Of a stretch of 64,000 bases of DNA, positions 1-7,655 are shown one piece after another. A model generated the notes under the pieces. That model made no database searches. It worked only from the letters and a program-made list of their open reading frames with translations, and was not told where the DNA came from. A program made the position numbers and the translations under genes. How positions within the stretch are numbered: the stretch's first letter is position 1; every line of letters starts with the position of its first letter. Origin of the DNA: Terriglobia bacterium (GTDB lineage Bacteria; Acidobacteriota; Terriglobia; Bryobacterales; Bryobacteraceae); assembly GCA_020073305.1 (NCBI GenBank), contig JAIQFK010000023.1:1-64000 (forward strand), written 5' to 3'.

Positions 1-165
1 ACTCTCTCCGCCTGGTCGGAGGAAATCGTGGGCATGTGGCGCTTCACTCGCAACAACGGCATCACCGAAGGTTTTCACAACAAAATGGAGCTCATCAACC
101 GCCAGGCCTACGGCTTTCGTAATTTCCAAAATTATAGACTTCGCGTGAAGGTGTTATGTTCTTAG
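1..165 (+). CDS. ISL3-family transposase, C-terminal end (cut by window start)
   Basis: Reading frame 1 is open from base 1 to a TAG at 163-165 and gives 54 residues. The stretch NGITEGFHNKMELINRQA followed by YGFRNFQNYRLRV matches the conserved C-terminus of ISL3-type DDE transposases, which ends with the catalytic Glu region and a YGF-x-N-x-x-NYRLR motif. The 5' part lies outside the window, so it cannot be said whether the element is intact. No terminal inverted repeat was recognised between this stop and the tRNA gene at 231. The family call rests on motif recognition only. Confidence 0.75.
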   Translation, partial: TLSAWSEEIVGMWRFTRNNGITEGFHNKMELINRQAYGFRNFQNYRLRVKVLCS

Positions 166-230
166 AAATCAGTTTGGGATCGGGATTTGCCCCCGTTGTT
201 GGCGTAGAGCCTGGAAAGTGCTGAAAATGT

Positions 231-305
231 TGGAGGCGCGGGTCGGAATTGAACCGACGAATAAAGGTTTTGCAGACCTTGGCCTTACCACTTGGCTACC
301 GCGCC
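231..305 (-). tRNA. tRNA-Cys (anticodon GCA)
   Basis: The minus strand folds as a cloverleaf. The acceptor stem GGCGCGG pairs with CCGCGCC, the anticodon stem AAGGT/ACCTT encloses the loop CTGCAAA with anticodon GCA, and the T arm GTCGG-TTCAATT-CCGAC is intact. The discriminator base is U and a CCA end is encoded (TGG on the plus strand at 231-233). The gene sits between the transposase 3' end and the hydrolase gene; tRNA genes are common insertion points for mobile DNA. Confidence 0.95.
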
Positions 306-354
306 TGATGGATGATCGTACTATTTGGAACATAACGCGCCGGATAGCTCGAAG

Positions 355-2067
355 TCAATTGGGAATCACGGGCAGCAGGACGCGTGAGGGATGCGCCGCA
401 TCGTGATAGATGGTCTGAAAGGCGCTGCGCAGCGTGGTTTCGTCGGCAATGGACCGACCAGTATTGGGGTTCCGGTCAAAGCGTGGAAAGTTGCTGCTCG
501 AAATCTCGATCCGCACGCGGTGGCCTTTGAGAAAAACATTGCTGGTGACGCCGGCATCGATGGTCAGTTTGTAGATCTCGCCCGGATGCGCCAGCTCGGC
601 CTTGCCGAGCGAAGAGCGGTAGCGCAGGCGCAAAATGCCATCGCTCAGATTGCGCGCTTCGCCGTTCGGAAATACGTCCACCAGCTTGGCCGTGAAGTCC
701 GTGTCGGGCGCTGAGGTGGAGGCGTAGAGCACCACCTGGGTCTGACCGGTGACTTCGAGATCCTTGGTGAGCGGCGGCGAACTGAACACCAGCACATCCG
801 ATCGCTGCTCGACTCGCCGCTGGTCCATGGGACCCCAGGGAAAAATCCTCGGATTACAGCAGACGGCTCCACCGGCAGTCGGCGCGGGGTTGCGAGGATC
901 GAACGCGAAGCGATCGGGCGGCGCGATTCGCGAAGGGCGCGGCCCCAACGTGCCATCGCCATTCAAGGTATTGGCCCGCCCTTGACTTCGGAAGTAGAGC
1001 GGCGTGATGCGGGTGCGTGCGAGAGGCCATTCGTGCTCTTCGCGCCAACGGTTCACGCCCATTACGAAAATCTGCACCGGCGGACGCGACATGAGCAGCG
1101 TGTCCTTCGACTTCAGCCACTGGTCAAACCACTGCAGCTGCATGCGGCGGATGGGCGCGCCCGACTCCTTACCGAAATCGACATTGGCGAACTTGATCGA
1201 CATGTTGTGCGGCCAGGGACCAATCAGGATTCGATGCACGCCGGAGTTTTTGCGGAGGGCCTGAAAAGCCGCCAGGTCGCTTTCCACGTAATTGTCGTAC
1301 CAGCCGCCGACGGAAAAAACGGGAACGGAGATCTGACCGATATGCGCGCGTGTGCTGACATTTTGCCAGAAGGCATCTTCGGTGGGGTGATCGAGCGCCT
1401 TCTGAAAAGTCTCGCAGCGCTGGCCCGTGGTGGCCACATCCGCTTGGCGCAGCGGCAAAGTGCGCACGAAGCGATCGAATTCCGGCATTGCGAAATCCGG
1501 CGCGCGCAGGTTCTCCGCCATCCACAACAGCCGGTGCCCGAGCTGGAAAGCGCCTCCGGTCGAATAAAAGCGGTCGCGGTAATCATCGTAACCGGAAACC
1601 ACGGGCGCGATAGCCTTCAGGTGCGGGTTGCGGAACCACGCGGCTTTCCATTGCGCAATCCCCAAATACGAGCCGCCGAGCATTCCGATCTTGCCGTCGG
1701 ACCACGCCTGGCGTGCAATCCAGTTCAGAGTATCGTCGCCGTCTTTCGGTTCCTGGGTGAACGGATCGAAGGTGCCTTCCGATTCGTAGCGGCCCCGCAC
1801 ATCTTCGATGACCACGCCGTAGCCGTGCTCGACGAAAAATCGGTAGTTGGGGAACAGGTCGTCGCCCTTGTTATAGGGTGTTCGGGCCAGGAGGATGGGA
1901 AAGCGACCAGCTTCTGAAGGCAGAAAGATGTTAGCCGCAAGTTGCACGCCGTCGTGCATGGGGATTCTGACGTGCAGGTGCTTGACGATTTCAGGAGCAG
2001 ACGCAGAAGCAGTGAAACTAAAACATGCAGACAGTATTAGCGGCCATGTGCGCACAGAGTTTCCCAC
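355..2067 (-). CDS. Secreted CocE/NonD-family alpha/beta hydrolase (X-Pro dipeptidyl-peptidase-like)
   Basis: A 570-residue protein with an N-terminal hydrophobic signal sequence (residues about 7-24), so probably exported. The alpha/beta-hydrolase core carries the nucleophile elbow G-G-S-Y-L-G (Ser133) and the upstream DVRGRYESEG motif typical of CocE/X-Pro dipeptidyl-peptidases. An IGPWPHN segment supplies the likely catalytic His, and the C-terminal third is the jelly-roll domain of the family. Such enzymes hydrolyse acyl esters or N-terminal X-Pro peptides; the substrate cannot be inferred here. The start is a GTG at 2067, with an alternative GTG at 2055. Both lie inside the decayed glycosyltransferase copy at 2044-2195, so the initiation region and first few codons seem to be built from that relic. 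Confidence 0.88.
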   Translation of the reverse strand: MGNSVRTWPLILSACFSFTASASAPEIVKHLHVRIPMHDGVQLAANIFLPSEAGRFPILLARTPYNKGDDLFPNYRFFVEHGYGVVIEDVRGRYESEGTFDPFTQEPKDGDDTLNWIARQAWSDGKIGMLGGSYLGIAQWKAAWFRNPHLKAIAPVVSGYDDYRDRFYSTGGAFQLGHRLLWMAENLRAPDFAMPEFDRFVRTLPLRQADVATTGQRCETFQKALDHPTEDAFWQNVSTRAHIGQISVPVFSVGGWYDNYVESDLAAFQALRKNSGVHRILIGPWPHNMSIKFANVDFGKESGAPIRRMQLQWFDQWLKSKDTLLMSRPPVQIFVMGVNRWREEHEWPLARTRITPLYFRSQGRANTLNGDGTLGPRPSRIAPPDRFAFDPRNPAPTAGGAVCCNPRIFPWGPMDQRRVEQRSDVLVFSSPPLTKDLEVTGQTQVVLYASTSAPDTDFTAKLVDVFPNGEARNLSDGILRLRYRSSLGKAELAHPGEIYKLTIDAGVTSNVFLKGHRVRIEISSSNFPRFDRNPNTGRSIADETTLRSAFQTIYHDAAHPSRVLLPVIPN

Positions 2068-2195
2068 TACTTTTCCGCAACGCGCTCCAACGACTGGAAC
2101 GGAAGGATGTGCCCGGCGGCCCGTTTGCCGACTTCACGGGCGCAGTGACGCAGCTCCTACACTATGTTCCGTCAAACTGGCCTTCTCAGCAACAT
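2044..2195 (-). pseudogene. Decayed copy of a glycosyltransferase C-terminus
   Basis: Translated on the minus strand, this segment resembles the last ~50 residues of the intact glycosyltransferase at 5441-6541. One frame gives VAEKASLTEHSVGAASL (intact: VTEKASLAEHGLVAASL). After a frameshift a second frame gives GKRAAGHILPFQSLERVAEK, a stop, then WETLCAHG (intact: GRRAAEHIRSFHSLDRVAEQ, then YWQTLCAIGH). The in-frame stop and frameshift show it is not functional. Nothing upstream of this piece resembles the rest of the gene, because the cytochrome gene begins at 2215. It overlaps the first codons of the hydrolase gene. Confidence 0.85.
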
Positions 2196-2214
2196 GGGGC
2201 AGAACAAGCCGATT

Positions 2215-2649
2215 TCACTTCGATTTCGCGGCCTGGAAACGGATCTTCGCCAGCCATTCACTCTCGTTGCGAAGCTCTGCGGCGCCGGCCGGAAACTCGT
2301 TGAAACCAAGAATGAATGCCAGAATCGCCGCGTTCCGCTCCCGGCTCATACTTCCAGGATGATCTGCCGGCATGGACTCCTGCATTTTCTCGAACAGATC
2401 GTCCACGGTTTGTCCGTCCCACCTCGCGAGGAACTCGGAGCCCGCGAGCGAGGGCGTCGTTCCATGGCCCTCCAGATTTTCGCGGTGACAGGAAGCGCAG
2501 TGCTTGGTGTAAAGAGCCTGCCCGCGCTGGGCTTGCGCGGCGGTGTAAATTCCATCCCAGACCGACCGCTCTGCCTGCGCACGAGCCGCGGGGATGGCCG
2601 TGATGCCCGCAACCATACACATCACCGCAACCGCAGTTTTCGCCGTCAT
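2215..2649 (-). CDS. Secreted small c-type cytochrome
   Basis: A 144-residue protein with a signal peptide (residues 1-24, ending AARA) and one haem-binding motif CASCH at 51-55, preceded by the usual RGQALYTKHC context of class I cytochrome c/cbb3-type monohaem domains. Met-rich segments near residues 90-102 (ESMPADHPGSMS) could supply the sixth iron ligand. It should act in the periplasm as an electron carrier. The stop of the GlcG/HbpS-like gene (2665) lies 15 bases before this start, so the two are probably cotranscribed. Confidence 0.9.
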   Translation of the reverse strand: MTAKTAVAVMCMVAGITAIPAARAQAERSVWDGIYTAAQAQRGQALYTKHCASCHRENLEGHGTTPSLAGSEFLARWDGQTVDDLFEKMQESMPADHPGSMSRERNAAILAFILGFNEFPAGAAELRNESEWLAKIRFQAAKSK

Positions 2650-2664
2650 TCCGTGGGACGCAGG

Positions 2665-3063
2665 TTATCGAACGGCAGCCGCACCCGCTTCGGCCACGGC
2701 ATGGTCCTGCTCGCCCGACCCGCCGCTGACGCCGATGGCTCCCGTGACTTTCCCGTTCTCCTTGAGGGGAATTCCGCCGGCAAAGATCATGATGCGTCCA
2801 TGATTCGACGCGTGAATGCCGAAAAACTGGCTGCCCGACTGAGAATGCTGGGCAAGATCCCTGGTCGCGATGTCAAATGCACGCGAGGTGAATGCCTTGT
2901 TGATCGAAATATCGATGCTGCCGATCCACGCCCCGTCCATGCGAACGTGCGCCACCAGATTCCCTCCGCCATCCACTACGGCAATGTTCATCGGCTGGCC
3001 GATTTCTGTGGCCTTCTTCTCGGCTGCGGCAATGACTCGGCGCGCCGTCTCGAGATTGATCAT
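2665..3063 (-). CDS. GlcG/HbpS-family (DUF336) haem-binding-like protein
   Basis: A 132-residue protein with the whole compact GlcG/HbpS fold signature: an N-terminal helix (LETARRVIAAAEKKATEIG), the strand MNIAVVDGGGNLVAHVRMDGA, and the C-terminal GGIPLKENGKVTGAIGVSGG followed by a DHAVAEAGAAA helix. Proteins of this family bind haem or corrinoids, or act as accessory factors. The frame is open to an upstream start at 3096, but the ATG at 3063 is preceded by GGAG at a suitable distance and matches the usual family N-terminus. No signal peptide is seen. It lies 15 bases upstream of the cytochrome gene, which supports a redox or haem-linked role. Confidence 0.88.
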   Translation of the reverse strand: MINLETARRVIAAAEKKATEIGQPMNIAVVDGGGNLVAHVRMDGAWIGSIDISINKAFTSRAFDIATRDLAQHSQSGSQFFGIHASNHGRIMIFAGGIPLKENGKVTGAIGVSGGSGEQDHAVAEAGAAAVR

Positions 3064-3238
3064 GTATTCGTGTTCTCCAGGTCGCCATGAAATCACATGC
3101 AGATCGATGAGTCAAGTGATTCCGTCCCGCCATCCGGCCCGGAGCTGCGGCATCCAAAGTGCTATTCTTGCGTCAATGCGCTGGTGCCGGAACCCATTCC
3201 GGCGATCGCAGGTTGTTTCCTGTATCCTATACATTGTC

Positions 3239-4564
3239 ATGCTAAAAGGACACACCTACAAGTCACACCGACGTCAAAGAACGGCGGCCCTGGAAACGAA
3301 CGGCCGGGCGGTAGTCTTTGCTGCTGCCTTCGCTCTGGTTCTCGCCTGGAATCTCTCGGCGGCCAATCCGCCTGCCTGCGATTCCGGAAACGGAGGGCTC
3401 GAGCTTCCGCCCGGTTTCTGCGCCCTCGTCGTCGCCGACGGCATCGGGCCCGCGCGACACATGGCGGTCGCGCCCAACGGCGATATTTACGTCGGGCTTC
3501 AAGCCAATGGCCGCAAGGGCGGTGTCATGGCCTTGCGCGACGCCAACGGGGACGGGCGCTTCGAGATCAAACAGAAGATCGGCCAGGACAGCGTCACCGG
3601 CGTTGCGCTGCGCAACGGTTATCTATATCTCGCCAAGTTCCATTCCGTGGAGCGGTACAAAATGACGCCGGATGAGTTGACGCCCCCGGGCCCGCCTGAA
3701 ATCGTCGTCTCCGGCCTGCCGGGAGTCGAAGAGCACGGCGACAAGGGCATTGCTTTCGACGGACAGGGCAGCCTTTACGTGAATATCGGTGCGCCGTCCA
3801 ACGCCTGCCAACCGAAAAATCGCCGGGCCAGGGTGCCCGGGCAGGATCCCTGCCAGCTTCTGGAGAAGCAAGGCGGCATCTGGAAATTCTCCGAGGACAA
3901 ACTCGGGCAGAAGCAGGAAGACGGCACCCGCGTCGCCACCGGCCTTCGCCAGATGCCGGCCATTGCCTGGCACGATGGCGCGCTGTACATCGCCATGAAT
4001 AACCGGGATCAGCTCGACACTCTTTGGCCCGGCCTGTTCACCGCGAAAGAAAACGCCGAGCGGCCGGCTGAACCCCTCTATCGGGCGGAAACGGGTGCGA
4101 ACTTCGGTTGGCCCTATTGCTTCTTCGACTACGGGGAGAAGAAACTTCTCATGAACCCCGAATACGGCGGCGACGGCAAGAAAGCTGACCGGTGCGCCGG
4201 GTTTACGCCGCCCATCGCCAGTTTCCCGGCGCACTGGGCGCCCGTGGACCTGATGTTCTACTCAGGCGCGCAGTTTCCCGAGCATTACAAAAACGGCATC
4301 TTCATCGCCTTCCACGGTTCGTGGAACCGCGCTCCCATGCCGCAGGACGGTTACAACGTAACCTTTCAGCCATTTGTGGATGGCCACCCATCCGGCAGCT
4401 TCGAAGTTTTCGCCTCCGGTTTCGCCGGCGCAACCCCGCCCATGAATCCAGACAAGGCTGCGGCTCGCGCCGACGGCGTGGCCGAAGCCCCCGACGGATC
4501 GCTGTACATCAGCGAAAGCCAGCACGGCAAGATCTGGCGCGTGATTTATCGGGGCCGCAAATAA
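3239..4564 (+). CDS. Secreted PQQ-dependent sugar dehydrogenase (sorbosone/glucose dehydrogenase-like beta-propeller)
   Basis: A 441-residue protein with a basic N-terminus and a hydrophobic signal segment (about residues 23-40). The start ATG at 3239 is chosen because the open frame upstream has no export signal and runs across the divergent glcG-like promoter region. The six-bladed propeller motifs of the soluble quinoprotein family are visible: LPPGFCALVVADGIGPARHMAVAPNGD, the Asp-rich DANGDGRFE loop, GDKGIAFDGQGSLYV, YRAETGANFGWPYC, and the closing RADGVAEAPDGSLYISES. Family members oxidise aldose sugars in the periplasm and pass electrons to quinone or cytochrome. A c-type cytochrome lies close by but on the other strand. 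Confidence 0.85.
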   Translation: MLKGHTYKSHRRQRTAALETNGRAVVFAAAFALVLAWNLSAANPPACDSGNGGLELPPGFCALVVADGIGPARHMAVAPNGDIYVGLQANGRKGGVMALRDANGDGRFEIKQKIGQDSVTGVALRNGYLYLAKFHSVERYKMTPDELTPPGPPEIVVSGLPGVEEHGDKGIAFDGQGSLYVNIGAPSNACQPKNRRARVPGQDPCQLLEKQGGIWKFSEDKLGQKQEDGTRVATGLRQMPAIAWHDGALYIAMNNRDQLDTLWPGLFTAKENAERPAEPLYRAETGANFGWPYCFFDYGEKKLLMNPEYGGDGKKADRCAGFTPPIASFPAHWAPVDLMFYSGAQFPEHYKNGIFIAFHGSWNRAPMPQDGYNVTFQPFVDGHPSGSFEVFASGFAGATPPMNPDKAAARADGVAEAPDGSLYISESQHGKIWRVIYRGRK

Positions 4565-4735
4565 GCAACGGTCTCGCGGGCCTGCTGGCCCGACTTGACG
4601 ACACAACTGGCTCTCGTCCCGGTGCCGTGCCCGCCCATCTCGCCGTCCAAGCCAGCACCTGAATAGCAACCGCCAGGTTGCAGCACCTGCGGGCCGCGCC
4701 ACACGTGCGTGGCAACTGCCGTTACGGCTCTTCTG

Positions 4736-5389
4736 TCACTGCTGCTTCGCCAACTCCGGAACCTTCTGTCTTACCTTCTGGACCTTGGGCATCGCCACGC
4801 CCATCACGTAGGGATTTCTGGGATTTCTCCGGCAAAAGTTCTGATGATGCTCCTCCGCAGGAAAAAAGCCCTTCAATTCCACAACCTGGGTCACAATGTG
4901 CGATCGGAATACCTTAGCCTCGTCCAACTGACTGATGTAGGCTTCGGCAATTCTCTTCTGCTCCGGGTTGGAGTAGAAAATCGCGGATCGATATTGGGGA
5001 CCCGTGTCCGGGCCCTGCCGGTTCAGTTGAGTGGGGTCGTGCGCGACATCGAAGAAAACCTTCAATACTTGCCCGTACGAGATTTTCTGCGGATCGAAGG
5101 TAATCTGAACCGATTCGGCGTGCCCCGTTCTTCCCGTGCTCACGATTTCATAATGAGCCGAAGCCGCGTCGCCGCCTGAATAGCCCGATACGACCTTCTT
5201 GACACCCTCGATCTGCTGAAATACCGCCTCGACACACCAAAAGCAGCCGCCTGCCAGCACCGCGGTCTGGTCTCCTTTAAGGCCTTTGTCATCGACAGCA
5301 GGATCGGGAAAACCAGTCGCCATGAGCATTGCCACGCACAGCACCAGAATGGCTATGGGGATTCGTGCTCCTGCGATGCTCAATCGCAT
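4736..5389 (-). CDS. msrA: Peptide-methionine (S)-S-oxide reductase, exported
   Basis: A 217-residue protein. The catalytic motif GGCFWCVEAVF contains the nucleophile Cys49, followed by the diagnostic GVKKVVSGYSGG, YEIVSTGRTGHAE, VFFDVAHDPTQLNRQGPDTG-type and QYRSAIFY segments. It reduces methionine-S-sulfoxide in proteins. The first 26 residues form a hydrophobic signal or anchor sequence, so it probably acts in the cell envelope. The C-terminal QNFCRRNPRNPY region carries a possible resolving Cys. No msrB is adjacent. The gene appears monocistronic. Confidence 0.95.
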   Translation of the reverse strand: MRLSIAGARIPIAILVLCVAMLMATGFPDPAVDDKGLKGDQTAVLAGGCFWCVEAVFQQIEGVKKVVSGYSGGDAASAHYEIVSTGRTGHAESVQITFDPQKISYGQVLKVFFDVAHDPTQLNRQGPDTGPQYRSAIFYSNPEQKRIAEAYISQLDEAKVFRSHIVTQVVELKGFFPAEEHHQNFCRRNPRNPYVMGVAMPKVQKVRQKVPELAKQQ

Positions 5390-5440
5390 TTCAGCCTCCT
5401 CGTTAATAGGATCGTACCAGGATCTGGTTGTATCGAGGGT

Positions 5441-6541
5441 TCAATGTCCAATTGCGCACAGCGTTTGCCAATACTGTTCCGCCACGCGATCCAGCGAGTG
5501 GAACGAGCGGATGTGTTCGGCTGCCCGTCTGCCCATTGCAAGGACGGTTTCCGGAAGTGAGGCAGCTACTAAACCATGTTCCGCCAAGCTGGCCTTCTCC
5601 GTAACTCCGGGCGGGATACGAAAACAAGCCGTCTCGGGGTAATGTACGGTTTCTTCGCCGGTGGTAACCATCACCGGTTTTCCGATTCCCATCAATCGCA
5701 CCGAGATGCCGGACGTCTCCCCCGCCCCCGGATAGCGGAGATTGATGCAGGCATCCACGGCGGACGCAGCCAGCCAGAACTCGCGTTCCGGCAAGTGAGG
5801 GAGGCGCAATACGCCGGGCGCACCGAGCAACGGTTCCGCCGCGCGCGCCAGATCCCGCGACACAAAGTCGCCGCAGATCAGCAGAACACTGCCGGGGACC
5901 CTGCGCTGAACAGGATCGAACGCGCGGAGGATGTTCATGATGCGCTTGGATTCCCGCAAGTAACCGAACACCCCGAAAACAAACTGGCGCGGGCTGAGCC
6001 CGAGTGTCTGCCGGTATCGCTGCGTTTCTGCCTCGGAAGGTAGATCGGGTGGCGCAAACAGGTGGGGGATCTCGACAACACGTGCCGCGGGAGCGTGTTC
6101 GCGAACCATGCGCGCCGCCGCGGGGTTGTGCACCACCACGGCATGCGACACCTCCGCGATCCGCCGCAGCATGGGATACATGAAGTAGCGCTGGCTCAAG
6201 CCGGAACTCGACCGGCCTCGCCAAAGCTGCCGCGCCAGTTCGCGGTGCCATTCTCCATAATTGTAAACGAACTCCTCCGCATACTCCTGCTCGTCGAGTG
6301 AGCCCAGAAAGAAGTGTTGCAGCACGGCATCGTGCAGCACCGCCACGCCCGGGCGCGCGAGCGCCCGCTGATAGATGTCACGGTGAAGGTGGTTGTTGCC
6401 GAGGTGGTAGAGCCGTACATCGGCGCGCCGGGGGTTCACCTCCACGGCTCCATGACGGCGCAACGCGGCCAGGAGCGAGGCGGCATAGTCCGCGACACCC
6501 GTGCGCGCCGGAGGAAGAGGTGAATCGAATCCGACCGTCAT
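5441..6541 (-). CDS. Glycosyltransferase, GT4/GT-B type
   Basis: A 366-residue protein beginning MTVGFDSPLPPARTGVADYAA, the N-terminal signature of many GT-B glycosyltransferases. The C-terminal half has FVFGVFGYLRESKRI and INLRYPGAGETSGISVRLMGIGKPVMVT, matching the nucleotide-sugar binding region of family GT4. The ATG at 6541 is chosen over upstream in-frame codons because its ATGA overlaps the stop of the yggS-like gene. Acceptor and donor are unknown. A decayed copy of its 3' end sits at 2044-2195, so the gene has been partly duplicated within about 3.4 kb. Confidence 0.85.
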   Translation of the reverse strand: MTVGFDSPLPPARTGVADYAASLLAALRRHGAVEVNPRRADVRLYHLGNNHLHRDIYQRALARPGVAVLHDAVLQHFFLGSLDEQEYAEEFVYNYGEWHRELARQLWRGRSSSGLSQRYFMYPMLRRIAEVSHAVVVHNPAAARMVREHAPAARVVEIPHLFAPPDLPSEAETQRYRQTLGLSPRQFVFGVFGYLRESKRIMNILRAFDPVQRRVPGSVLLICGDFVSRDLARAAEPLLGAPGVLRLPHLPEREFWLAASAVDACINLRYPGAGETSGISVRLMGIGKPVMVTTGEETVHYPETACFRIPPGVTEKASLAEHGLVAASLPETVLAMGRRAAEHIRSFHSLDRVAEQYWQTLCAIGH

Positions 6542-7200
6542 GGCTTCTTGCGCTTTCCGAAAAGTGCGGTGCCAATGCGGATGAAGGTGGCGCCCTCTTC
6601 GATCGCCACCTCGAAATCGTGCGACATCCCCATGGAAAGATGCGGCAGCTCGTGCTGCGAACCCAGCTCGCGCAAGCGCTGGAAATAGGGCCGTGACGGC
6701 TCGGCGTCGTCCGACCACGGCGGCATGGTCATCAAGCCGAGCAGGCGCAGATTTTTCGAGGAGCGCACGGCTTCGATAATCGCCGGCAACTCGGACGTAT
6801 CGGCGCCACTCTTAGCCTGCTCCGGCGAAAGCTTCACTTCGAGCATGATGTCGAGCGGCTGGGCGGCTTCGTCCAGGCGCCAGACGAGCTTCGCGGAATC
6901 CAGAGTCTGGATCACATGAAACAGCTCGGCGGCTCTTCTGGCTTTATTGGATTGCAGGTGCCCGATCAAGTGGAAGCGCGCTCCGGCGAGGCGGCGGACC
7001 TCAGGCGCCTTGGTTTCGAACTCCTGCACGTAGTTTTCGCCAAAATCGCGGACGCCGGCCTCGTACGCTTCGAAAATGGCACTCGCTGGAAAAACCTTGG
7101 TGACGGCGACGAGTGTGATGGAGCGAGGATCGCGGCCGGCTCGCGCGGCGGCGCGCTCGATCCGGTCGCGCACCTCCGCTAATCGCTCGCGCACGCTCAC
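6538..7200 (-). CDS. yggS: YggS/PROSC-family pyridoxal-phosphate homeostasis protein
   Basis: A 220-residue protein typical of the family. The PLP-lysine segment ITLVAVTKVFPASAI, the conserved FGENYVQEFETKAPEV, FHLIGHLQSNKARRA, the LGLMTMPP segment and the phosphate-binding LSMGMSHDFEVAIEEGATFIRIGTALFG are all present. Members bind PLP without enzymatic activity and buffer free PLP. Its stop overlaps the start of the glycosyltransferase gene by four bases (ATGA), and the secreted-protein gene upstream ends 6 bases before its start, so the three genes probably form one transcript starting near 7605. Confidence 0.95.
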   Translation of the reverse strand: MSVRERLAEVRDRIERAAARAGRDPRSITLVAVTKVFPASAIFEAYEAGVRDFGENYVQEFETKAPEVRRLAGARFHLIGHLQSNKARRAAELFHVIQTLDSAKLVWRLDEAAQPLDIMLEVKLSPEQAKSGADTSELPAIIEAVRSSKNLRLLGLMTMPPWSDDAEPSRPYFQRLRELGSQHELPHLSMGMSHDFEVAIEEGATFIRIGTALFGKRKKP

Positions 7201-7206
7201 GGCGTT

Positions 7207-7605
7207 CTATTGAGCCGGTGCGGCTTTCCAATCACCATCGTCTACAGCAGCCCCGTTCTCCAGCACGACCGCGTGATATTTGCCCTCCATGGAACTGGCC
7301 TTGCGCTCTCCTTTAATGGTGGATTGCAGCCTGTTGCCGCCGAGGTCGTAATCATATTGCGCCTCGATCCTGGAACCATCGATCTTGCAGAGCGTGACAT
7401 TGGTTTTCACTTCTTCGCCCGCGTAGTCGAAGCTCACCGTGCACTTGATCTTGCCGCCGTCATCCGCAACCGCGAGCCTGAACTTGCCGCCCGCGCCCGA
7501 AGATCCGCTCCAGTCGCCGACAAAGTTGCCGCGAATGGCATCTTCGGCGAAAGCCGAGAGGGCCAGCGTCAATACCAAGGGGAGAGTGAAAGCAAATCGT
7601 CGCAT
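7207..7605 (-). CDS. Small exported protein of unknown function
   Basis: A 132-residue protein with a clear signal peptide (residues 1-20, cleavage near AFA). The mature part starts with GNFVGDWSG and has a beta-rich pattern (FRLAVADDGGKIKCTVSF, then VTLCKIDG and IEAQYDYDLGG, then GKYHAVV), like small lipocalin-type or calycin-like exported proteins. Two cysteines (about residues 56 and 73) could form a disulfide. No function can be assigned. It is the first gene of the yggS/glycosyltransferase transcript and is divergent from the gene at 7656 across about 50 bases. Confidence 0.75.
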   Translation of the reverse strand: MRRFAFTLPLVLTLALSAFAEDAIRGNFVGDWSGSSGAGGKFRLAVADDGGKIKCTVSFDYAGEEVKTNVTLCKIDGSRIEAQYDYDLGGNRLQSTIKGERKASSMEGKYHAVVLENGAAVDDGDWKAAPAQ

Positions 7606-7655
7606 GCCGCCAAAATAGCAGCCGGCCCTCCCGCTTGCAAGTTACAATAGAGAGA

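Noticed and set aside
982-1917. Long open frame (311 codons) on the plus strand
   Set aside because: It lies antisense within the CocE-type hydrolase gene, has no recognisable motif, and reflects the codon bias of the opposite strand.
2164-3090. 308-codon plus-strand frame across the cytochrome and GlcG-like genes
   Set aside because: Antisense shadow; both minus-strand genes have clear family motifs.
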